A stretch of DNA of 64,000 bases from Callaeas wilsoni (taxonomy: Eukaryota > Chordata > Aves > Passeriformes > Callaeidae), in the NCBI GenBank assembly GCA_013398955.1, contig VWPU01011469.1:1-64000 (forward strand). Direction: 5' to 3'. The notes beneath the pieces were generated by a model, which worked only from the letters and a program-made list of their open reading frames with translations, made no database searches and was not told where the DNA came from. A program made the position numbers and the translations under genes. This document shows positions 54,101 to 64,000 of the stretch, in pieces; position 1 is the first letter of the stretch, and each line of letters opens with the position of its first letter.

Positions 54101-55242
54101 AAGCCGTGGGGCTGAGGTCTACTTGGAACAATCTTGCAGCAGGCAGGACCCAGGCTTTTGCAGATGCTGATGGCAACTTCCCACCTCCACAGACCACCCT
54201 GCCCTCCAGTCGTCAGCTGGTCTCCAGTTTCCACTTCATCTGCACAGGCAGCATTACCATTAATTAAGGAGCATTGCTTGTTTCCAGAGGCCTACAGAGA
54301 GCAATCTCTTCTTTCCTCTACGAAATACAATCGCCTCCATCCACTGTTCTTTCAGGTAGCAGAGAGGTGAGTTCACAGCTGAATTCCAGGAACAGAGGTG
54401 CCTTGGTTCACTCATATATTTTCAGTGTGCACAAGAAAATGAGACCTAGAAGAGTTCATGAGATGGTCAAAGGCGAGCAGCTCCCTCCCTGCTGGACTGG
54501 TCTTTTCCCAAAGCACTTTGCCCTGTGGTCCATCAGCTTTTCCTGTTGGTGCCTGCTTGCTCCAAGAGCAGAAGGGCTTCCAACCTGCCCTTGCCAGGTG
54601 AGGAGCTCAGGGGTCCTCCAAAAGAAAGTCATCTTTGGGCAGAGCACTCCTTAACCTGTCAGGCTCCGAAGAGGCCGCCCAGGAAGCTCTGCAAGCTCCA
54701 GAAACGATCCGAGCCCTTCTCAGACTGGGGAAAAGCAGAAGGCAGATCCCACAGAGCACATCCCTCCCCATTTAAATGGGCTCCAAGCCAGCCCCATCTG
54801 AGAGGCACATCCTGCTCCTTCCCAGCCCTCAGGTGTGAAGTTTCTGCTCTGCTGACAACAGAGAACACGCCTGAGCCTGTGTCACCTCAGCAAGCACCTG
54901 CTGCTCAGGCCTTAATACCAGGAGAGAAGATTCCCATCGCCCTGAGTCAGCAGATTACTGGGACAGGCTGGAGGAGCTGGGCTGGGCCATCTGGTGCAGC
55001 TCAGAAGAGACTCTGCACAGCACGAGCTGCTTTTCCGCAGCTGGGACACTGGGGCTGCCTAACACAGCTCCCCCACCACGCTCAACCTTCTCTCCACCGG
55101 CACATCCCAGGTCATGGGCGTGACCAGGGGAGAGGGGGAAGGTCACTTCAAGTGGCCCCTGTTCGTCAGCTTTGCCCTAAATCAGTGCAAACCACTCAGA
55201 TTTGTGTGTTCCTCCAGACAGGTGGGATTCCCAAATATTCCC

Positions 55243-55345
55243 AGAATCACAGAATGGTTTGGGTTGGAAGGGAGCTTGAAGATCATCCAGTTAAATCATC
55301 CCAGGCTCCAGGCCCACCACAAGCAGCCAGAAAGGTTCAACAACC
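55243..55345 (-). repeat. CR1 LINE 3' fragment
   Basis: AGAATCACAGAATGGTTTGG, GTTGGAAGGGAGCTTGAAGA and TCATCCAGTT are the reverse complement of the CR1 3' end, so the element is on the - strand. Similarity fades after about 55345. Confidence 0.88.
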
Positions 55346-58300
55346 TCCCCAGATCCAGTCCCAGACCAAAACATTTCCTTCTGAGAGCAGGGAGATGAGA
55401 GGCTGTGTGAAGTGCAGCCAGAGAAGAACAAAGTTTTGAAGACACCAGTTGTAATTTAGAAATCAGAACGGGGCTGGTGTGTCCAGCAACAAGTCCCAGC
55501 ATCACCTCCCAGCTGGACTTGCCCAAGTCCTGCAGCTCCTCCACACCTTGGGTTACACAGCCCAAAAAACAGCAGTGAAGGAAGAGGCTCCCAGACCACA
55601 ACAACGCAGAGAACATTTTTTGAAAAAGCTGTAAAAGGCCACATATAAATGCGGTGTTTGGCCACAAATGCACTCAGCAATCTGCCCAGAATTCTGCCAG
55701 GGGAAGGAGTGGGTGGCACAACGCTGGCAGATGGCTTGGTCCCCATCAAAGTGACACCTGCCAGTCTCCGCTCCAGGAATGGATGTTGCTTCTCACACTC
55801 ATGAAGCAGAAGAGGGTGACCTTCCACTGTGCAGCGACAGGCAGGAGGAAATCTCTTCCCAATCCAGCATGGGCAGGGCCTCCCTCCCTCCTCCAGCTTT
55901 TCTTTAAAGGATAACTGATGTGAAGGCAGAAAGAGCTGAGAAGAACGGGAGGAGCAGCCTTGAACAAGAATTCCCAGGGTCACCCATCACTGTCAGGCAG
56001 CAGCTAATGAGGAGCTGGAGCACAGATTGCCTTTTGCCTGCTGCAAGCTTGTTCAAAGAATTCCACAGCAAAAATGTGCCTTTGGAAAAGGTAAAAATAC
56101 AAAGAATCTTACATACGAAATGTTTTCAGCAATTTGGAGAAGGCAGAGACGGTCCCAGGAGTGCTGGGGAAGCCAAGGACACTGGCAAGTGAGAAATAAA
56201 GGAGCAGCACAAGGTGTCATCAGTGCCATTAGCAATGATCGCCATGACTGCTGTCTAACACTGTAATTAGGATATTATAATTAGGTGATGATAGCGGTCC
56301 CCAGAGCGGGAACACCACTGTGGAGTGTGGAGCCCACTCAGACCTCCCAACGCCCTGCTCGGGGCTGCCCAGCTCACAGCAACCTGTCACTGCTGACAAC
56401 AAACCCAGCAGGTTACACAGAGAATTATCGTGTCACCAGACAGAGCCTGGGGTCAGCTGTCTGCAGCCTCAAATATTGCAAATATCACAGGGCAAGAGAA
56501 CTCCTTCCTGCCTGCAAGGTGAAACTGCCTTTAAAAAAGGAGAAAAGGAAAGGTATTTATAGATATTTGATTCATGTTTGTGGGGGCGATTGCAAAACTC
56601 ATTCCCAATCAGACCTCGTGTAGTTCAGAACTCTAAGCTTTTAAACAGAAGGTAAGGCAGAAAAAAACCCATCCAAACCACCAAGAGTAGTAAAAACTCC
56701 CCCTTAGTATTTCTACTGATATGAGCTAATGAAGCAACAGATTTTAGCATCTTACTTGCAATCTGATTAAGTTTTGTACAAAAATAAATGTAATTCCAGA
56801 GCGCTGGTGACAGGCAATTAAACATTTTTTCCGAACCAAAAAAGGATCAGATTCACCAGGTGCTCAGTGTAAATGCATATTCACTGGCTTAACGAACTAA
56901 ATATGCATTTAAATAATTGCTTTCTTTAAGGGTGTGCTGCCAGTCAATCCATCTGGGAATTATTCCCCTGTAGCAATTTCCTTTCCCAGCCCTGCACCGC
57001 TCCTGTAGCAGAGAGGGAGCTGATGGCTCTGAAGCACCAGGTCCAGGTGGCTCCAGACCCTTGGGGATGTGTCCCCTCCACTGATGGGGAGGGGTCCGAG
57101 TATTTTCCTGTGCTTCCCTACCTGAGGAAAGCTGTTCCAGAGGCTCCTGAGGCACAGCCCGGGTTTATTCACAGTGAATTTGCACCTATTTAGCCTCAGG
57201 CAAGTCCTGCACTGCTTTTCTTTGCCTGGGGCACTCTCCCAAGGGGTTTTGGGCAGTTTTCCCTGGTTACTCTGCCCCAGGCAGGGTCCTCTGTCACCAG
57301 CACATCCACACCTGCCTCTCTCTCACTTGCTCCCAAATGAGCTCCAGTCTTTAGGAAAATCCCATTACTTCCTCCTAAATAATTTAGGAGTGATTTCAGC
57401 TTCCCACCCTTGAATAGCATCCCCTTGCCACGGCACTGCACCTATCCATCACTCTGGTCCATACTGCTCCTCTCCATCATCAACGCTCCCAGCAGCAACC
57501 TGGCAGGAGAATAACGAAAACACTCCATTATCTCACTGCCAAAACCAGAGCTGGTGGAAGGTGGCCAGCACAGCCCCTCTCTCCCCACCCACATCACAGC
57601 CCCAGAACTAATCCCCTCCTCACAAGCAGGTTTCTGCATCAAACACAGGCTGGCAGGGAGGGTGACAAACAAAGTAAGAACACACGAAATTAGCCTGATT
57701 CCAACACTTCTGGAAGCACACAGGAGCTGGGTCCCCTCCAGGCAAAGGGCAGAACCCCCGGGACACCCTGACCTACACCTCACCTCATTAGTGAGGGGAA
57801 GGAAACAAAACCTCCTGTTGAGTTTGGAGAGGAAAAGGTCAGAGATGAAACCATGAACACTGCACCCAGTCCACCCCCAGCTTCTGAACTGGTTCCAGGC
57901 ATCTGGGCCAGACCCCTCCACATCTGGAGGGGAGGAGGTTCCCACTCCACACACTTCCACTGGTAGGAACATTGCAGTGAGTCCTTTCAATGACCCCTGA
58001 GCTGAAAATAATAATATCCACACACACTTACTGCTGCTGGGGAAGTGTTTGTTCAAGCTGGAGCTCCAGGGATTACCCAGACAGAGCGATTTTCACCACA
58101 GTCTTTTGCTAAGGGCATGAAACAGAAAATCCAGAGAGAAAAACTCCAGGGAGTTCTGGAAGATGCTGGGCCTTGTGTGCTGGCTCCAGATTTCCTGTCC
58201 CCTCACTGATGCAGCATCAGTGCTCCACAGTAGTCATTTCAGCTAATTGCTATCTACCATTAGCTGCAGAGTACTTACAGGGGATTCAATTGCACTGCAT

Positions 58301-61300
58301 ATTTGCTAATAAATCCCAAATGACACTGAGGAAGACAGCTGTATTTAGCTGCCCTTACCCTCTCATTAGCAGTGCTGAATAAGACCCCATTTCAATGCAG
58401 AATGGCTCCAACAAGCTGCGTCATTGTCAGAAATCCAAATTCAAACTCCCCACTGCCTGCTGGAAAGCAAAAGTCATCCAGCATTCCCTCGCTTACACAA
58501 CCTCCGTGGCTTTGATCCATGGGGAGGGGAGACCAGAGGACAGATGGGAGCTATTTGCCATTTTCAGAGCATTTTGTGAAGCAGCTTATGGTGCTGAGCT
58601 GGTAGGTGCAGAAACTTCAATCGAAGGACTCCCAAATATTTTGCAGAAGTGCGAGGGCAGCAATTACCCCATTTTTCCAAAAGGCAGCTGAGGCTCTGTG
58701 GGCAAATTATGCCTTGCTGTGAGTCAGCTGTAGGGAAGGGAAAGGAACCCAGGAGCTCCCTCCTCCAAGTGCCAAGGGCAGCTGCTCCATCGGGAATGAG
58801 GTGCAGCATCCTCCATCCAGGCAGGGATGCTCACACAGCTCGTGCCACCAGCTCAGCACGGTGCCAAACAACCACTGAAGACGCCCCAAGAAATGCCCCC
58901 AACTCCAGGAGCTGAAGATGCTCTTGGCCTGCAGAAACCTGACCCACACCCGGAAGGTTTGGGCTCTCAATAAATGATACACTGGCAACAATTACCTTGA
59001 ATCCATGAGCCAAATCCTGCCCACAAATACAGCTGCACCCACAGGAAGAACAGAGAGCACAACGAAATTTTTCTGTGTCAGCTGAGGAGTGAAATTTCTA
59101 ACAGGCAATGAGCACAAATTTAAGTCATTGTGCTCCAAAATTACTCAAGTATCAAAGGACTACCATGGATGTAATTAACTTCCAGCACTTGAAAATGCTC
59201 AGACGAGATTAAGGTGCAAATGTGAATTTCATCTCAGCCTGGTTAACAGTTTCACTTGATAGCCAGTTTCAAAGCATTTAAATTATAAGATGCAAATACT
59301 TTGCAGGGTCTGAGGAAGTGATGATTAAGGAGATATCAATTTGAAAATTAATTCATTAAAACATGTTCTGACTCCCAAATGAAAAAAAATTATTATGAAT
59401 CCACCAAGTATATGAAATGATCAAATTCTCTGAAGAAGAACTGTGCAGGAGAACTCACTCTCAAGAAGAGTGAGAACGAAATGAGCCTGGAACACAATTT
59501 CTTTGCACAGCTCATCAGCAGGGCATAAACCCAACCACCAGCAACCATCAGAGAAAGAGAAATAAATGTAGAGGCCAGGAGCACCAGCTTGCCAAATACA
59601 AGTGGAGGCATGATGCTGATGCCTGAGGATGCTCTTTCCTTCCCAGGAACACAAAACCCAGCAGTTTGTCTCCTTCCTGCAGCACCTGCCCCCTGAAATG
59701 TGCCCTGCAGAGCACCAGGCAAACCAGCCCCTGCAACAGGACGGGGCTTTAGCCATTCCTATTTTGTCACAGAGGAGACCTGGAATGAATTCAGCACAAT
59801 GAAGGAAGCTTCCTGAGTTTTCCAAGAGCATTTTGCTTTCTTGTACAACACTAGCACCTTTAATGAGGTTAATCCATCACACTGCCATTAAACAGCACTC
59901 TGGGGATGATTTCACCAGCAGTGAAGTGCTATTTCCCTCAGTCACTTCCAGAAGCCACGGAGCAGGAAAGGACACGCAGGCTGAGAGGCTTTTCATTACA
60001 AACTTACTTTGGCAATTGGGTCAACATATCTCTCACTAAAATATATGCTGTGATTTAAATAAACATCCTGCAGAATACAGCAGGTTACAATTACCATATA
60101 CATCAAAAAAACGAGTAATTGGCTTATCAACAACCACACAATGAAAACAATTTATTTGTTACCTATTTCATTTATGCCATTCAGCTTCTACTACCCACCA
60201 GCATAGAGGAGCTCATTCAGGTCAAACTTAATACTGAAAATGGGCAAGTCCTGGTTTGGGGAGGTTCTTTCCAAATTCAGAAGAACTGCAAATGAGAGAT
60301 GTACAGACACCTCTCTAAATCTGCCCCCCAGACATGCAGTGGGGGCTCAGCCAGGCCCCTGGGAGCAGCCTGGAGGCTGTCCTGGGATGGGAGAAGGGGC
60401 TGCCTGAGCCGGGGATGATCCTCAGGGATCCCAGTGGAGCCCCAACACAGCAGTGCCAGCGCAGGTCAGGCACAGCAAGAGAGCAGCTCGGGACCAGAGC
60501 CGAGACAGATTTGACTGAAAACATCACAGCGTCCCCCAGTTCCTGCCCCGGGGTCCTGCCCTCCCCAGCTGCTGGCAGGGTCAAGCTCAGCCCCACAAGT
60601 GCCACCAGCACAATCGTCCCACTTGTTCTGGGCAGCTGCACAGGCTGTGTGAGGTCTCCTTTCCTGCACAACCTTCTGGAGTGAAAGCAAGGCTTGTTTT
60701 CCCACAGGCCCCGGTCTATTCTCCGTTCAAGCTGCCTGGAAACCCCTCCAGCTGCAGCCCCCACTTCTCCTTCCCCTCTCAGCCTGCCAGTTGCTCCTGC
60801 CTCGGAGCACGGGCTTGCAGCAGGAAAACAACTGTGTATGGGAAAGGTGCTGCCAAGCCCCAGAAACACCAGGGACTGTGTTCCAGTGAAGCCCAGACAG
60901 CCAAAGCAGCCACCTCTGCCTGTCCCAGATCCTTGCCCACGTCCTGCCTCATCCCAAACCTCCTGCAGCACTTGGAGGCTGCACACGCTCCCCACGTGTT
61001 GCCTCTTTCCTGCCCACAGCCCCCTGCAAACCACAGCCCGTGCGCAGGGCACGGCAGCGGGATCGTCATCGTGATGCAGCACAAAAGGAAACCATGACAA
61101 AGTTCACACCACAGTTTTTTCCACTGACTCCACAGCAACCTACAGCCAATTTGGTTCTGTTCCCTTCCTGTCTCATCTGCTTCCGTCAGCCCCAAGCCAA
61201 GGGTTTCAGTGCAGGAGAGAGGGGCCTTTAGGATCCATCAGAAAACTCACTCCCTGATCCTGGGCCACGCAGGCTTTGAGCCGGGGAGGTGCTGAGCGAC

Positions 61301-64000
61301 CCCAGCTCACCAAGAGAACACAAAGGATGCTCTGCAGCACCTGCACGGGGTTTGGATGGGAGCTTAGTGACAGAGCCAGCACGGACCTGGCCCTTGGACA
61401 TCCTGCAGAACTCGCCGAAGAGCAAACAGCAGGAACCAGACAAATCCAGTGAATCCAAACAAGCAGCAACTTCTTTTTCAAACGACCATCTGGTAAAGCC
61501 TGTGAGGAGGGTGAAACGAAGCCAGAGCACGCCAGCGAGAGCCTGTGATGGTCCCTCCCTCGGTGATGACAGCCCTGTGTGCCCAAGGCAGAGGGCTGCA
61601 CACAGGTGGCTCTCCCGGGTCACACAGGGCACGTGGGCAGAGCTTCTGCCAGCGCTGAAGCATCGCCAGCCACCAGGACAGATCGGTGTTGGCAAAGCTG
61701 CAGCACAGCACATTGCAGCAATTCCACATTGTTTTTCTGCAGCTGTCTCCTGCCCCGAGGGCTGTTACAAGCATTGTTGTGCTCTCCCTGAAAATTCCAG
61801 GGGCGCCAAAAATCAGGCATCAGCCCAGAGACGCTCATGGGTTTAAAAGGCTGTCTTGGCCAACAGAGCAAGAGCTCACACAGGACATCGCCCTGCTCCC
61901 TGCCTGTTACACAGCCACAGGGCATCCCTCTGGATTTTGTAAAGATAATATTCCACATCTGTCTGAAAAACAAGGAAAGAGGCTCCCCAGGAGCTCAAAT
62001 GTCAGCCAGGTGTCCACTGCAACCCTTGCCAGCATCTCTGAAACTGCTCCTCCAGCTCCTCTGTGCAAACCCAGACCCAGCAGAGCAGCACAAAAAGTAC
62101 TTCTGGGTGCTCCATGGCACTGTGGAAAAATCTAAGCATCCCATTAGATTAATCTGCAAGCCCACAAATCCGAGCGTGGCAGGATTCCCAGAAAGCCACG
62201 TGGTTTCCATGCAAGGTGAGAATTACGCTCGGCTTCGCTCCTCCACGGAGAACAGCCCCGCTGTCTGGCACTGTGCTGGGCGTCTGCTGCCTCTGCAGGG
62301 AACCCTCCAGCATCCTGCAAGCTGCTTTTACTGCTTCCACAGCACTGTGGGACTGAGTCCTCCACCGCATCTTCCCAGAATTTTAGCACTTCTGTCCCAG
62401 TACGGCTCCATGGAAAACGTCGACCCTGGAAACGCTTCGCACGTCTGCGCGAATCGGGCGCAGCGAGGCGAGTCCTGCTCCTCCCCACACACCACATCAG
62501 TCTGGCTCTGACACCCTGGCACTAGTGCAGCCCAATCACAGGTGTAAACAGCAGCAAACACGGATTTTGGTATGAGTTTGTCATGTAGATCACATCCTTT
62601 ACGTGCGAAGTGGGCTCCGGTCCTGTTCTTCCGCAGGAGGAGTTTGTAGGAGTATCTTGTTTCTTGAAAAGTCTTCCCAAATATGGCAAGAATGCTCCTC
62701 TCCACAGGTCTATTTTAGGTTTAGTTTAGATCCTTCTTGCAACCTCCCAGGTATTGCAATGAGTTTACAGACCACAGGCTGCTGCTCTGGAGCACTGGGA
62801 GAATTCCCTGCTCCCCTCCTGCCTCACGCTGGTGAGAGAAGGGAGGATCAGCACCAGGCTTACACACATTCCCAAATCCAGGGAGCCCATTTATCCTGAC
62901 AACTGAATTATACATGTCTGCAGAAAATCTCTGCTCCTGCACAGAGACATCATCATCATCCAGCAGCGAATAAAACACATGGCACAGCACCAGGCTGCAC
63001 GGAAAACGTGCTTCGGGAGCAGGGACAGAGAGGAAGAGAGCGGTGACAAGACAGCTCTTACCTTAACCCCTAAGGGTGGTGGGCTGGGGGAGCTGCTGCC
63101 ATGCAGGAACAACTCTGCTTCCACTCGGATTTCGTGTGCTGGAGGAGCCTGCCTGTTCTAATCCAGGGCATTCCGGAGCGGCTGCATTTGTGCTGCACAA
63201 ACAGCCCCCACGAACCTTTCAGGAGCACTTACATCCACCAACACGCACGGCTTTCATTGGGGATGCTTTTTTTTTTAACTTCCATTCCAGTCACACGTTG
63301 GGAGCTGTTACTTTTCTCTCCTCTGTGTGTATCTGGATGGCTGCATTCTCACTCTCCTGTCTGAGCCGTGCCAGCCTCAGGCAACCAGCTCCGAGAGCGT
63401 CAGCCTCGACAAATGACTCAGTTCTGTCAGGAGCCAGGTCTGCAAAGCATCTCCTGCCTTCCCTTCCCTTCCCGAGCTGCTGCCCTGGGCAGGTGAGCTC
63501 TGCCCTCATGGGCTTGGAGCTCCACAAAGCAGGGCTGGAGCCCCCAGCACATCCTGAGGGGAATTCCTGAGTCACACCGGGGGAACCTCACCCAGAGCCC
63601 CTTCAGGAAGGGATTTCCACCACAGGAGAATCACTTTGTTCAGTGCAGGGAACACAACAGTTTTCCCTGCTCGCTCCTCATCCTTACGCGACGGATCCAC
63701 TGCTGGTCTCCTCTGCAAGGTGGTCACTCACTGGCACAGCTGATGACAACTTTCTGCCAAAAACCCTGGTGCCAGAAGATGGTTTTATTGGAGAGAACAC
63801 CTTGCAGAGTGAGTTTTCCTTTTCTTCAGAACAGCAGAGGAAAACGTGGGTATTTTCAGTCATTTCACTAACTCCTCAGACAGCTGGGCACGCTGAGGAA
63901 GCTCCCCGTGGACCAGGATCTCCTCAGAGCCTGTGGTACCTGCTGGAACACCCCCTGCCTGCCCTCCCCAGGGGCACATGGAAGGGATGAACACACAGAA

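Larger units (their letters stand above)
50955..64000. other. Upstream intron or 5' flank of GPSM1
   Basis: 13 kb with no exon I can support. An upstream GPSM1 exon ending in AG is expected on the - strand but was not recognised; a donor-like site at 63060/63059 (TTAAG|GTAAGA on -) is possible but unsupported. Contains CR1 fragments at 51105-51184 and about 55243-55345. AT-rich stretches at 56540-56920 and 59080-60240 show nothing identifiable. Confidence 0.5.

Noticed and set aside
54525..55439. 304-codon open frame on +
   Set aside because: Reads through a reverse-oriented CR1 fragment at 55243-55345 and has no recognisable domain.
61289..61846. 185-codon open frame on + with a Ser/Lys-rich protein-like stretch
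   Set aside because: The sequence around KSKQQEPDKSSESKQ looks protein-like, but I found no family resemblance, promoter or splice context. Kept out for lack of support; a conservation check would settle it.
62891..63124. Possible upstream GPSM1 exon on - with a TTAAG|GTAAGA donor at 63060
   Set aside because: The frame that would complete the Arg codon before MEASC has a TAG just upstream, and the peptide shows no match to known GPSM1 N-termini. At most a 5' UTR exon; unsupported.
1..64000. CRISPR arrays, bacterial operons, phage or transfer-RNA clusters
   Set aside because: The tandem arrays lack the repeat-unique-spacer pattern of CRISPR. Gene structure is eukaryotic throughout, and no tRNA or rRNA fold was recognised by eye.

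Overview
This is vertebrate nuclear DNA, most likely from a bird and probably a passerine. It has spliced genes with GT-AG introns, CR1 LINE fragments with the typical avian 3' end, a solo endogenous-retrovirus LTR, and the gene pair DNLZ/GPSM1 lying tail to tail, as I recall it at human 9q34.3. There are no bacterial-type operons, and nearly all long open frames are chance or repeat-driven.

Layout. The first 1.5 kb holds most of DNLZ on the + strand (the mitochondrial DNL-type zinc-finger partner of mtHSP70); its 5' end is cut by the window edge. Positions 1.7-4.9 kb are intergenic with a CR1 remnant. From about 4.9 to 51 kb the - strand carries GPSM1 (AGS3). I traced 13 coding exons whose splice phases all agree; from the ATG at 50953 to the TAA at 6671 they give 1,941 nt, or 646 residues. 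The 5' eight to nine exons (50.9-41.9 kb) encode the TPR array, two exons (29.1 and 26.8 kb) the linker, and three exons (9.5, 7.1, 6.8 kb) the four GoLoco/GPR motifs. No upstream exon was recognised between 51 and 64 kb; that stretch is apparently 5' intron or flank.

The introns hold the less ordinary material. A CpG island with a 16-bp tandem repeat (about 14.4-15.2 kb) lies in the intron just upstream of the first GoLoco exon, where a promoter for the short, TPR-less AGS3 form would be expected. A 676-bp solo LTR has a 5-bp target duplication (32.8-33.5 kb). A 38-bp minisatellite is built from a 19-bp monomer (38.6-39.2 kb). A second GC-rich minisatellite in both orientations fills almost a whole intron between two TPR exons (46.6-47.6 kb). 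There are also several CR1 and possible MIR remnants.

Function. The two genes share no pathway. DNLZ keeps the mitochondrial HSP70 HSPA9 soluble. GPSM1 binds GDP-bound G-alpha-i/o through its GoLoco motifs and partners such as NuMA/Inscuteable or LKB1 through its TPRs. I found no clearly new protein system; the points most worth testing are the candidate internal promoter and the inverted minisatellite.
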